A stretch of DNA of 18,899 bases from DASWIG01 sp965371445 (GCA_965371445.1 CBDUYN010000193.1:1-18899), one strand, 5' to 3'. Positions 1-7,515 are shown, numbered from the stretch's first letter. Notes: generated by a model not told the origin, from the letters alone. Numbers and translations are program-made.

Positions 1-600
1 CGGCGGCGTTCGGGGCCAAGGCTCCCCGCTCGGCGGACGCCCGAACGCCACCGCATTCAGAGTCGCCCGGTGCTCGTGCGCCCCCTCACCTCGGACCTCG
101 AGCTCATGTCGCGGGCCATCGCCGACGCCGAGGCCGGGGGCGCCACGGCCCTCTACGACTCCCTGATGTATTCTCTGGTCGAGCTGCGCGGTCTACCGGG
201 GCGCAAAGCCCTGGTGATCCTCACCCACGGCGGCGACCAGGAAAGTCAGTTCAATCCCAGGCAATGTGCCGATTTCGCTCAGCGTTCCGGCATTCCGGTC
301 TACGTCATCGCCCTCGCCGGCCTGCGGGACGCCGCTCAATTCAAGGACCTGTCGGCCCTGCGGCGGATTGCGCGCATCACCGGCGGCGGGTATTTCTTCA
401 TCAAGAAGGTCGGGGAGCTCAGCGGCACCTACGACGACATCGCTCGAGACCTCCGCAGTCAGTACGTGTTCGCCTTCCAACCAGATCCGCCCGCGGGGAA
501 GGGTAGAGGAAAAGGGGCCTGGCGTCCTCTGACCCTCGAGGCCCTGGGCCCGGGGCTCGAGGTGCGGACCGCTGGTGGGTATTTTCTCGCGGTTGAATGA
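1..600 (+). CDS. VWFA-domain protein, 3' part (5' end outside window)
   Basis: The frame ending at 600 is open to the left edge, so the gene begins outside the window. From about position 67 the product reads as the second half of a von Willebrand factor A domain. A segment around PLTSDLE is followed by GGATALYDSL, the threonine-containing metal-site loop. GRKALVILTHGGD is the strand that normally carries LTDGxD, here with His in place of Asp. SGIPVYVIALAG and a conserved C-terminal part (ITGGGYFFIKK, LRSQYVFAFQP) follow. This arrangement matches the VWFA-related proteins common in Acidobacteriota, which are usually secreted or membrane-anchored; their function is poorly known. The MIDAS DxSxS motif would lie upstream of the window. 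Codons before about position 60 do not look like the family in this frame, while the next frame gives RPNATAFRV, so a frameshift close to the edge is possible. Confidence 0.7.
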   Translation, partial: RRRSGPRLPARRTPERHRIQSRPVLVRPLTSDLELMSRAIADAEAGGATALYDSLMYSLVELRGLPGRKALVILTHGGDQESQFNPRQCADFAQRSGIPVYVIALAGLRDAAQFKDLSALRRIARITGGGYFFIKKVGELSGTYDDIARDLRSQYVFAFQPDPPAGKGRGKGAWRPLTLEALGPGLEVRTAGGYFLAVE

Positions 601-849
601 CAAATCGGGAACTCGGGCGCACCCAGGCAAAGATCCTCAGGGACTTGACCATGGGGCTCGGGGAGCGGGCGAAAGAGGTTGTTTCGACGTGGCTGAGGTA
701 ACCTTCAAGGTCCCCTCCTGAGGAACGCGGCGATCCGGCCTTTTCTCTGCCCGTTACAATCAGTGACATAACCGTCATCAAGCCGCGAAATCCCGCCCCT
801 ATCCTCAGCAGGTCGCTCGCGGAAGCGACCCTGACCCAAGGAGGACTCC
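601..849 (+). promoter_or_regulatory. 5' region of the exporter/two-component operon
   Basis: This 249-base gap precedes the exporter operon and I find no gene in it. A TACAAT hexamer at 755-760 could be a -10 box, but no convincing -35 lies at the right distance. TGAC at 764-767 and GTCA at 774-777 form a short inverted repeat that could be half-sites for a regulator. A perfect 11-base dyad, ACCTT-C-AAGGT, lies at 701-711. The operon encodes its own response regulator, so a binding site for that protein is expected somewhere here. Assigning any of these motifs to it is inference. Confidence 0.3.
811..830 (+). promoter_or_regulatory. Hairpin in the exporter operon leader
   Basis: GGTCGCT (811-817) and AGCGACC (824-830) are perfectly complementary around a 6-base loop. 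The stem ends 7 bases before the AAGGAGG ribosome-binding site of the leader ORF. There is no T-run after it, so it is not an intrinsic terminator in this form. It could be a protein operator or an RNA hairpin that tunes access to the ribosome-binding site. Confidence 0.4.
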
Positions 850-891
850 ATGAGAGATTTCGCACGCCTGAACCCGAGACGGACGCCATGA
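850..891 (+). CDS. 13-codon leader ORF coupled to the adaptor gene
   Basis: ATG at 850 is preceded by AAGGAGG (838-844) at a 5-base spacing, one of the best ribosome-binding sites in the window. The frame reads MRDFARLNPRRTP and stops at TGA 889-891. That TGA overlaps the adaptor's ATG at 888 as ATGA, the same junction used between genes further along the operon. The adaptor start has no SD of its own at a good distance, so its translation is probably coupled to this mini-ORF. The peptide is basic and arginine/proline-rich with no known similarity. It may be a simple initiation device or an attenuation-type leader that senses translation. Expression has not been shown. Confidence 0.5.
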   Translation: MRDFARLNPRRTP

Positions 892-1943
892 GAAAGCGCC
901 GGCTCTGGCCGTGGGCCGTCGCCCTCGTCCTGGCGGCTTCGACCGCCGTCGTCTCGCTGCCGAGGACTACCACCCCCACTGACGAGGACTTCCAGACGGT
1001 CCGTGTCGAACGCTCGACGCTCCGCCGGACGGTCGTGGCGACCGGCGTCGTCCGTCCGGTGGTGGGCGCCGAGATCGATGTCGGCTCCCGGATTTCCGGC
1101 ACGGTCCTCGACCTCAAGGTCCGGGTCGGCGACACCGTCGAGGCCGGGGACCTGCTGGCCGAGCTCGACGCCACCGGGCTCGACGCCCTGATCGGACAGG
1201 CGAAAGCCGACCTGGAAGTCGCCCGCGCCGAGCTTGCCCAGGCCCAGAGCGCTTTCGAGCGCCGCCGGCGTCTCGCCGAGGAGGGCATCCTGGCACCGGC
1301 CGACCTGGATCTCGTCCGCCGCGACCTGGACGTCGCCACGGCCCGCGTCACAAGCGGCGGTCAACGCTTGCGAGCCGCCGAGATCAACCGCGGCTACGCG
1401 CGGATCGTGGCGCCAATCCGCGGCGTCGTCGCCGCCGTCACCACCCGCGAGGGCGAGACCGTCGCCGCCAGCTTCGCGGCCCCGACCTTCGTCACCATCC
1501 TCGACCTCGAACGCCTCGAAGTCCGCGTCTTCGTCGACGAGACCGACATCGGACGCGTCTTCGTCGGCCAAGAGGCGACCTTTACCGTCGACACCTATCC
1601 GGACACCGAGATCACCGCCACGGTCACCGCCGTCGAGCCCAAGGCCGAGGTCCGCAACAGCGTCGTCAACTACGTCGTCGTCCTCGACTTCGAAACGAGC
1701 GGCGACGTCCTCGTCCGGCCCGAGATGACGGCTCACGTGAGCCTCGTCGTCGGCGAGCGCGAAGACGCGCTCACGGCGCCGCGCGACACCTTGCGGCGCC
1801 GCGACGGCCGGCGCTACGTCAGCGTCCGGCGCGACGGCGTCTGGACCGAGCAGGAAGTCAAGACCGGATGGCGCACCGACCGCGCCGTCGAAATCCTGGA
1901 CGGGCTCGCCGAAGGCGACGTCGTCCGCGTCAATCCCAAGTGA
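888..1943 (+). CDS. Efflux periplasmic adaptor (membrane-fusion protein, MacA/HlyD-like)
   Basis: This is the periplasmic adaptor that links an inner-membrane ABC exporter to an outer-membrane channel. A positively charged start is followed by one membrane anchor (residues about 8-24). The first half of the lipoyl domain contains GSRISGTVLDLKVRVGDTV (about 66-84). An alpha-helical hairpin rich in Ala, Glu, Arg and Leu runs from about 97 to 168. The second lipoyl half follows (IVAPIRGVVAAV, 173-184), then a beta-barrel domain (LEVRVFVDETDIGRVFVGQ, about 210-228) and a membrane-proximal domain to residue 351. Order and length fit MacA-type adaptors. The ATG overlaps the stop of the leader ORF, and the ATPase gene begins 9 bases after the stop. 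No outer-membrane TolC-like gene is in the window. Confidence 0.92.
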   Translation: MRKRRLWPWAVALVLAASTAVVSLPRTTTPTDEDFQTVRVERSTLRRTVVATGVVRPVVGAEIDVGSRISGTVLDLKVRVGDTVEAGDLLAELDATGLDALIGQAKADLEVARAELAQAQSAFERRRRLAEEGILAPADLDLVRRDLDVATARVTSGGQRLRAAEINRGYARIVAPIRGVVAAVTTREGETVAASFAAPTFVTILDLERLEVRVFVDETDIGRVFVGQEATFTVDTYPDTEITATVTAVEPKAEVRNSVVNYVVVLDFETSGDVLVRPEMTAHVSLVVGEREDALTAPRDTLRRRDGRRYVSVRRDGVWTEQEVKTGWRTDRAVEILDGLAEGDVVRVNPK

Positions 1944-1952
1944 GGTATACCC

Positions 1953-2675
1953 ATGATCCGACTGCGAAACATCTACAAATCGTTCGAGCGTCCCGGCGAA
2001 GGCCCCATCGAGGCCTTAAAAGACGTCGACCTCGACGTCGAGACGGGCGAGCTCGTCGCCGTCGTCGGCCCTTCGGGGTCCGGCAAGACCACGCTGATGA
2101 ACCTCCTTGGCCTTTTGGACCGCCCCGATTCCGGCGTCTACAAGCTCCAGGGCGAGGACGTCTCGCACCTCTCGGGAAACGAGCTCGCACGGCGGCGCAA
2201 CCGCAAGATCGGTTTCGTCTTTCAACAGTTCCACCTGCTACCGCGAACGACGGCGGTCGAAAACGTCGAGCTGCCGCTGGTCTACTCCGACGTCGACGAG
2301 CCGGAAAAGCGCGCCGTCGACGCCCTCTGCCAGGTCGGCCTCGAAGACCGGTTGAAGCACTATCCGAACGAGCTCTCGGGCGGCCAGCAGCAACGCGTCG
2401 CGATCGCCAGGGCGCTGGTCAACGAGCCCGACCTGATCCTCGCCGACGAGCCGACGGGAAACCTCGACCGGGTCTCCGGCGACGGCATCCTGAAGCTCTT
2501 CCAGGAGCTCAACGAGCGCGGACGCACGATCATCGTCATCACCCACGACCCGGAGGTCGCACGGCTTGCGTCGCGCGTCGTCCGCATCGACGACGGCCGC
2601 CTGAGCGCGGCGCCACCGTCCGCCTCCCTCCTCAATTCGCCGGCCAAGCCGGCCCTCGCCGGAGCCTCGTCATGA
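1953..2675 (+). CDS. ABC transporter ATP-binding protein (MacB/LolD type)
   Basis: This is the cytoplasmic ATPase that powers the exporter. All motifs are intact: Walker A GPSGSGKTT (residues 39-47), Q-loop glutamine in VFQQFHLLP (about 91), signature LSGGQ (141-145), Walker B LILADE (161-166) followed by PTGNLD, and the H-loop histidine in ITHD (198). The 240-residue length and the GPSGSGKTTLMNLLG and FQQFHLLP sequences are typical of the LolD/MacB/FtsE branch, which works by mechanotransmission with FtsX-fold permeases. The last 25 residues are a proline/alanine/serine-rich tail beyond the usual end. A GAGG sequence overlapping the previous stop serves as the ribosome-binding site. The stop overlaps the start of the first permease as ATGA. 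Confidence 0.95.
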   Translation: MIRLRNIYKSFERPGEGPIEALKDVDLDVETGELVAVVGPSGSGKTTLMNLLGLLDRPDSGVYKLQGEDVSHLSGNELARRRNRKIGFVFQQFHLLPRTTAVENVELPLVYSDVDEPEKRAVDALCQVGLEDRLKHYPNELSGGQQQRVAIARALVNEPDLILADEPTGNLDRVSGDGILKLFQELNERGRTIIVITHDPEVARLASRVVRIDDGRLSAAPPSASLLNSPAKPALAGASS

Positions 2676-3883
2676 ACAAGAAGCTTCTCGTCGCCGGTAT
2701 CCTGCGGACCCTCGCCCGCTTCAAGCTGCGGACCTTTTTCATGAGCCTCGGCATCGTCGTCGGTGTCGCCGTCCTCGTCGCGACCCGTTCCATGGGGGCG
2801 GAGGCCGAGAGGGCGATGACCGAAAACGTTTCGAAAATGATGAGCGCCTCGAGCCTCTTCGTCAGGGCCGGCGGCGGCGGCATGGGCGCCGCGCACGACG
2901 GACCCACGACGACCCTCAAGATGGACGACCTCGTGGCGGTCGCCGACGCCGTCCCGGAGGTCGCCGCCTGGGAGCCGTTCCAGATGCTTGGCGGTCAGGA
3001 CGTCTCCTATCAGGGCACGAGCCGCCAGCTCACGATCCATGGATTCACCGAAAACGCGGAAGAGGTCTGGGGACGCTACGTCGCGGTGGGCAATCCGATC
3101 ACCGCGGAAGACGTCCGCGCCTCGGCGCGGGTGGCGATCCTGGGCCCCAAGACCGCCGACGCCCTCTTCGGCGACGAGGACGGCGTCGGCCGGCAGGTTC
3201 AGATCGGCTCGGTCGCCTTCCGCGTCCAGGGCGTCCTCGAGCCCTACGGCATGGATCCGCACGGCATGGACCGCGACGACGAGGTCCACGTCCCGGTCAC
3301 CACCCTGATGCGCCGGTTACAAAACGTCGACTACCTGAGGGGCGCCAAACTGATCGTCGAGAACGCGGGGCACGTCGAAGAGGTGGCCGAGAAGATCGCT
3401 GGCGTCCTGCGCGAGCGTCACGCCATCTCACCGGGTGAGGACGACGACTTTTCCCTGGTCACGCCGGCCCTGGTGCAAAGGATGGTCAAGCAGGCCAACC
3501 GAGTGCTCCAGGTCTTCCTGCCGGCGGGCGCGGGCGTCGTCCTGCTGGTGGCGGCGATCGTCATCGCCAACGTCATGTTGACGAGTGTGCGCGAGCGGAT
3601 TCCGGAGATCGGGTTGCGCAAGGCCATGGGGGCGACGGACGGTCATATCCAGGCCCAGTTCCTGAGCGAGGCGGTCGCCGTCACTCTCTTCTCAGGGCTC
3701 GTCGGCGTCGCCGTCGGAGCCGGAGTCGTGGCGGTGGCGGCGAAGATGACCGGAATGGCGACGATCATTACGTTCGACGCCGTCGTCCTGGGGCTGGGCG
3801 CGGCTTCGCTCGTCGGCGTCCTTTCGGGTTATCTGCCGGCGCGACAGGCGGCACGGCTTGAGGCGATCGACGCGTTGCGATGA
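2672..3883 (+). CDS. ABC transporter permease 1 (MacB/FtsX fold)
   Basis: The product has 403 residues. ATG 2672 overlaps the ATPase stop by 4 bases, which decides the start. An N-terminal membrane helix (about 21-38) is followed by a large periplasmic domain (about 40-278) of MacB_PCD type. Three C-terminal helices (about 282-303, 334-356 and 367-388) form the FtsX domain. The conserved cytoplasmic segment RERIPEIGLRKAMGAT (307-322) contacts the ATPase. The end, PARQAARLEAIDALR, is the family's standard C-terminus. Unlike E. coli MacB, the ATPase is not fused, and a second, different permease follows, so the pump is probably a permease heterodimer. The periplasmic part contains a glycine-rich stretch (about 67-73) and a Met/Asp-rich loop (about 192-203). 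The substrate cannot be read from sequence. Confidence 0.9.
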   Translation: MNKKLLVAGILRTLARFKLRTFFMSLGIVVGVAVLVATRSMGAEAERAMTENVSKMMSASSLFVRAGGGGMGAAHDGPTTTLKMDDLVAVADAVPEVAAWEPFQMLGGQDVSYQGTSRQLTIHGFTENAEEVWGRYVAVGNPITAEDVRASARVAILGPKTADALFGDEDGVGRQVQIGSVAFRVQGVLEPYGMDPHGMDRDDEVHVPVTTLMRRLQNVDYLRGAKLIVENAGHVEEVAEKIAGVLRERHAISPGEDDDFSLVTPALVQRMVKQANRVLQVFLPAGAGVVLLVAAIVIANVMLTSVRERIPEIGLRKAMGATDGHIQAQFLSEAVAVTLFSGLVGVAVGAGVVAVAAKMTGMATIITFDAVVLGLGAASLVGVLSGYLPARQAARLEAIDALR

Positions 3884-5082
3884 AGTGGCGTAAAAACCTC
3901 CGGCTTTCGACGGTCGCCATGTGGCGTTCCAGAGGACGGACGCTCCTCTCGATCGCCGGCATGGCGATCGGCATCGCCGCGGTGGCGGTGGTGATTGCCC
4001 TCGGCGCCGGCGCCGACCGCGCCCTCCGCGACGTCCTCGACCAGATGGGACGAAACCTCCTGGTCGTCAACTCCGGACGCACTGAGACCGGCGCCCTGCG
4101 CGGCAGCAGCCGGCAATACGAGACGCTCAAGCTGACGGACGGCGAGGCCATCGCCGAAGGGATCGCGGGCGTCGAACGTACGGCGCCGATCTCCTCCGGC
4201 ACCCGGCGCCTGCGCGCCGGAGGGCGAACGCTCACCGCCACCGTGACGGGGAGCACGCCGGCGCTCTACGAAGTCCGCAACCACGGCCTCATGGCCGGAC
4301 GCTTCCTCGACGAGGACGACGTCCGCGACGGGCGCCGCGTCGCCGTCCTGGGCTCCTACGTCGTCCGCGAGCTCTACCTCGGCGAGTGGCCCCTCGGCGA
4401 GACGCTTCAAGTCGGCGGCATTCCCTTTACCGTCATCGGCGTCTTGCAAAAAAAAGGCGCCACCGGCGACGGCTCCAACGAGGACAACCAGATCGTCGTG
4501 CCGGTGTCAACGGCGCACCGCCGGGTGCTAAACATCGACTATCTCGACCGCATCTTCGTCCAGACGGCCTCAAAAGACGCCCTCTCGGAGGCGGAACGCA
4601 GTGTCGGTGCTCTGCTTCGACGGCGCCACGGCGAGCGGGATTTCGAGATCCAGGACCAGGCGGCGCTGCTCGCCGCCCAGGCGAAGACCAGCAGCTCCCT
4701 GTCCAAAGTCATCACGTGGCTGGCCGTCGTGACGCTCGGCCTCGGCGGCGTCGGGCTTCTCGCGGTCTCGCTGCTCTCGGTCCGCGAACGTTACAGCGAG
4801 ATCGGCCTGCGACTCGCGGTCGGTGCCCGGCGACGCGACGTCGGTCTGCAATTCCTCGCCGAAGCCGTGCTTGTCGGCGTCCTGGGCGGTACCGTGGGCC
4901 TCGTCCTCGGCGGAGCTGGTATCCTGATCGGCGAAGGGCTCAGCGGTTGGCCGCTTGTCCTGACGTGGCGCTCGGTGGTCTATCCCTTCGCCGTCTCGCT
5001 GGCCGTCGCGATCGGCTTCGGCGCCTATCCGGCGGCGAGGGCGTCGCGCCTCGACCCCATCGTCGCCCTGAGGAGCAATTAA
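3880..5082 (+). CDS. ABC transporter permease 2 (MacB/FtsX fold)
   Basis: The product has 400 residues and the same plan as permease 1: one N-terminal helix (about 22-42), a periplasmic domain to about residue 275, then three helices (about 277-299, 329-350 and 365-384). The ATPase-contacting segment RERYSEIGLRLAVGARRRD (302-320) and the C-terminal YPAARASRLDPIVALR are diagnostic of the family. ATG 3880 overlaps the stop of permease 1 as ATGA. The two permeases are similar in architecture but clearly different in sequence, consistent with an old duplication and a heterodimeric transporter. An A8 run at 4448-4455, in the codons for Gln-Lys-Lys (about 190-192), is unusual in this G+C-rich sequence and is a possible slippage site. 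Confidence 0.9.
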   Translation: MKWRKNLRLSTVAMWRSRGRTLLSIAGMAIGIAAVAVVIALGAGADRALRDVLDQMGRNLLVVNSGRTETGALRGSSRQYETLKLTDGEAIAEGIAGVERTAPISSGTRRLRAGGRTLTATVTGSTPALYEVRNHGLMAGRFLDEDDVRDGRRVAVLGSYVVRELYLGEWPLGETLQVGGIPFTVIGVLQKKGATGDGSNEDNQIVVPVSTAHRRVLNIDYLDRIFVQTASKDALSEAERSVGALLRRRHGERDFEIQDQAALLAAQAKTSSSLSKVITWLAVVTLGLGGVGLLAVSLLSVRERYSEIGLRLAVGARRRDVGLQFLAEAVLVGVLGGTVGLVLGGAGILIGEGLSGWPLVLTWRSVVYPFAVSLAVAIGFGAYPAARASRLDPIVALRSN

Positions 5083-5085
5083 CCC

Positions 5086-5784
5086 GTGACCCAACGTCAT
5101 CAGCTCCTGATCATCGACGACGACACGGCCCTAAACGGCCTCCTCGTGGAGTACCTCGAACGCTTCGGCCACCGGCTACGAACGGCGACGACAGCGGCGG
5201 ACGGCCTGCGGGAGCTGCGCCGCGAGCGTCCGGACCTCCTGATCCTCGACGTGATGTTGCCCGACAAGGACGGCCTCACCCTGTGCAAGGAGATCCGCGG
5301 CGAGCTCGACGTGCCGATCGTCATGCTGACGGCGCGCGGCGACGTCGCCGACCGTATCGTCGGCCTGGAGCTGGGAGCCGACGACTACCTGGCGAAACCG
5401 TTCGAGCCCCGCGAGCTCGTCGCCCGCATCGACTCGGTGCTGCGCCGGGCCGCCGGCGGCGGCGAGCCCCGCGGCGTCCTGACGGCCGGCGAGCTCACCC
5501 TCGACCCGGCGGCGCGCGGCGTCACCCTGGCGGGCGAGACGATCGAGCTGACGACGATGGAGTTTGAGCTGCTGCAAGTCCTGATGCAAAGCCGCCGACG
5601 CGTGCTGAGCCGCGATCAATTGCTCTTGAAGCTTCGCGGCATCGACGCCGACGTGTACGACCGCTCGGTCGACATGCACGTCAGCCGCCTGCGCCAGAAG
5701 CTCGGCGACGACTCGCGGGCGCCGCGTTTCGTCAAGACCATTCGGGGAGCCGGGTACCAATTCGTCGGGGAGGCCGGACGGTGA
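5086..5784 (+). CDS. Response regulator, OmpR/PhoB family
   Basis: This is a DNA-binding response regulator of 232 residues. The receiver domain has the acidic pocket (Asp11-Asp13), the phosphoacceptor Asp55 in LLILDVMLP, Thr82 and Lys104 in YLAKPFEP. A winged-helix domain from about 130 to 229 contains LTTMEFELLQVLM, VLSRDQLL, RSVDMHVSRLRQKL and the closing KTIRGAGYQFVG, all typical of OmpR-type regulators. The start is GTG 5086, with AGGAG (5071-5075) as ribosome-binding site. It lies 3 bases after permease 2 and overlaps the kinase start, so it is cotranscribed with the exporter and its kinase. It most likely controls its own operon. The family is broad, so I give no symbol. Confidence 0.95.
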   Translation: MTQRHQLLIIDDDTALNGLLVEYLERFGHRLRTATTAADGLRELRRERPDLLILDVMLPDKDGLTLCKEIRGELDVPIVMLTARGDVADRIVGLELGADDYLAKPFEPRELVARIDSVLRRAAGGGEPRGVLTAGELTLDPAARGVTLAGETIELTTMEFELLQVLMQSRRRVLSRDQLLLKLRGIDADVYDRSVDMHVSRLRQKLGDDSRAPRFVKTIRGAGYQFVGEAGR

Positions 5785-6827
5785 AAAAGCCTAGCTTGAT
5801 GTCGCGCCTGGCGGCATTGCACGCCGTCCTCGGAGTCGTGGCCGCCATCGTTGTCGTGGCACTTTTCATCCACCTCCATTCGATTTACATCCACGAGGCG
5901 ATCGCGCTGGCGCAGCAGGGCGACCGGGAATCACGGGAGAGCGCCCACTGGCGGCTCATGGCCGGATACCTCATCTTCGTGGCAGGTGGCGTCGGCGCCT
6001 TGCATTGGTTTCTGCGCAGTCAGCTCCGGCCCCTGCAATGGCTGCGGGCCGGAGTCGACGCCGTCGCCCGGGGCGACTTCAAGACGCGTGTGCCCGTCGT
6101 CCGCCGCGACGAGATCGGGCAGGTGGCGGAGGCGTTCAACGCCATGACGCGGCAGGTCGAGCAGATGATCGCCGACCGCGAGCGCCTGCTCGGCGACGTC
6201 AGCCATGAGCTGCGCTCGCCGCTGGCGCGCATAAAAGTGGCGCTGGCGCTGCTGCCCGAAGGCGAGAAGCGGGAATCGATCGAAGGCGACGTTCGCGAGA
6301 TGGAGACGTTGATCGCCGTCCTCCTCGAGCGCGAGCGGCTCCGCGCCCGGACCGACAAGATGACGACGCAAGACGTCAACCTCCCTGAGCTCGTCGCTCA
6401 GGTGGCCGCGACGTTTGCCGACCAAGGTCCCGGGGTCGCCTTTTCCGCCGAAGGCGACGACCTCGTCGTCCCGGCGGACGCCGAGCTCGTCCGTCTGCTG
6501 GTCTCGAACCTCCTCGACAACGCCGTCAAGTTCTCCCGGCCCGAAAGCCGTCCCGTCGAGGTTCGCCTACGGCCTTGCGCGGGCGGGATCGAGCTTCAGG
6601 TGTCGGACGACGGGCCGGGCATCCCGGAGGGGGAGGCGGAACGGATCTTCGAGCCGTTCGTCAAGCTCGACCCGGCGCGCGGCCACCGCCGGGGCTACGG
6701 CCTGGGCTTGAACCTCTGCCGGCGGATCGTCGAGGCGCACCGCGGGACGATCCGTGTCCGCTCGAAGTCGGAGGGAGGAGCCGTCGCGGAGGTCATCCTG
6801 CCGAAGACCCCACCGCATAGGCCATGA
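5781..6827 (+). CDS. Sensor histidine kinase (HAMP, HisKA, HATPase_c)
   Basis: This is the membrane partner kinase of the preceding regulator, 348 residues. Membrane helix 1 spans about 11-31 and helix 2 about 57-77, leaving an extracytoplasmic loop of only about 25 residues. A HAMP domain follows (about 78-130). The HisKA motif DVSHELRSPLARIK places the phospho-acceptor at His142. The ATPase domain has the N-box NLLDNAVKFS (243-252), G1 box DDGPGIP (276-282), F-box IFEPF and G2 box GYGLGLNLC (305-313). The start is GTG 5781, overlapping the regulator stop as GTGA. Such a small sensing loop argues against direct binding of a large ligand. The kinase may sense within the membrane or through the exporter, as in BceS-like systems. 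Catalytic-core resemblance is to CpxA/EnvZ-type kinases. Confidence 0.95.
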   Translation: MKKPSLMSRLAALHAVLGVVAAIVVVALFIHLHSIYIHEAIALAQQGDRESRESAHWRLMAGYLIFVAGGVGALHWFLRSQLRPLQWLRAGVDAVARGDFKTRVPVVRRDEIGQVAEAFNAMTRQVEQMIADRERLLGDVSHELRSPLARIKVALALLPEGEKRESIEGDVREMETLIAVLLERERLRARTDKMTTQDVNLPELVAQVAATFADQGPGVAFSAEGDDLVVPADAELVRLLVSNLLDNAVKFSRPESRPVEVRLRPCAGGIELQVSDDGPGIPEGEAERIFEPFVKLDPARGHRRGYGLGLNLCRRIVEAHRGTIRVRSKSEGGAVAEVILPKTPPHRP

Positions 6828-7056
6828 GCGCAAAGGATCACGGCACCGCCGGGATTGATCCCCGGCTGCGAGGGGCCGGAGCTGGATCTCGACTCCCTGT
6901 GGGCCGACGTCGATCGGCTTCCGTCCGCGGACGCCGAGGCTGGATCCGATCCAGGCTTCGCCCGGGGCGCACTGCCGGGCCGCCTCCGTGGCGGCGACCC
7001 CGAGGCTCTCTTGGGGCAGAAAGGGAAGGAGGCGCGGGTCGTCGAGGGAAAGGCGC
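6828..7056. other. Degenerate region with coding-like fragments
   Basis: No intact gene is supported here. On the plus strand an ATG at 6824 overlaps the kinase stop as ATGA, but the frame soon turns arginine-rich. A different frame from about 6855 carries a more protein-like segment (ELDLDSLWADVDRLPSADAEA). On the minus strand a frame starting at about 7073, overlapping the patatin remnant, reads SLDDPRLLPFLP and then loses sense. G/C-rich third positions occur on both strands, so composition does not decide. It looks like a junction where neighbouring genes have been cut down. Confidence 0.35.
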
Positions 7057-7515
7057 TCAGACGCGCTCGCGGTCATGGGCATTCTCCTGGGAGACCTCGG
7101 CGGCGCCCAGGACGAGCCGGCGCAGATCGTCCGCGCGGGCAAAAGCGTCGCGTTCGCCGATGGCAATCAGCCGTTCGACGTAGTCGGGTTGGAACATGAC
7201 GAGCGACAGGAAGTCGGGGCTACGCGTCTCGTGGGCGCCGAAGCTGCGGGTGAAGAAGCGTACCAGCCGTCCCCGAGGTGGACCGCCGGGAAGAGGAGCG
7301 GCAAGGAGGCCGACGCCATGACGTGATCGACCGTCAGATCGCACGGCCGGAGGGCGCGCAGCGGCAGCTCCGGGTGATCCAGCCCAGGAAGCTCTTGGCC
7401 AGGCACCAGACGTCGGTGCGGAAGACGCGTCCGTCGGCTGCGGTGGCAGATGTCAGCGGGTTGGTCACATCGAAACGATCGAGAGTCGGGCTTTGCAGAC
7501 ATCCGGTGTCTATGC
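7057..7515 (-). pseudogene. Patatin-like phospholipase remnant
   Basis: Two pieces of a patatin-like acyl hydrolase survive in different minus-strand frames. The first (about 7395-7260) reads LPLRALRPCDLTVDHVMASA followed by SLPLLFPAVHLGDGWY, the conserved region before the catalytic DG[GA] motif. The second (about 7268-7057) reads RSFGAHETRSPDFLSLVMFQ and PDYVERLIAIGERDAF, typical of the extreme C-terminus of the family. The frame changes right after GDGWY. The DG[GA] motif and the long segment normally between these pieces are absent, and so are the N-terminal oxyanion glycines and GxSxG serine. The part nearest 7515 (about 7515-7400) is open in a third frame but I do not recognise it. The product cannot be active. 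The remnant directly follows the anti-sigma gene on the same strand. Confidence 0.65.

Noticed and set aside
651..701. A 16-codon ORF starting ATG at 651 upstream of the exporter operon.
   Set aside because: It has no good ribosome-binding site and no coupling to a downstream start, so it is best seen as chance.
755..760. TACAAT as a sigma-70 -10 box for the exporter operon.
   Set aside because: No -35-like hexamer lies 16-18 bases upstream, so it is mentioned only within the leader region.
419..1351. Long minus-strand frames across 419-1736 and similar long frames opposite other genes.
   Set aside because: They mirror well-supported plus-strand genes in a G+C-rich sequence, lack ribosome-binding sites and give Arg/Asp/Gly-rich translations without domains.
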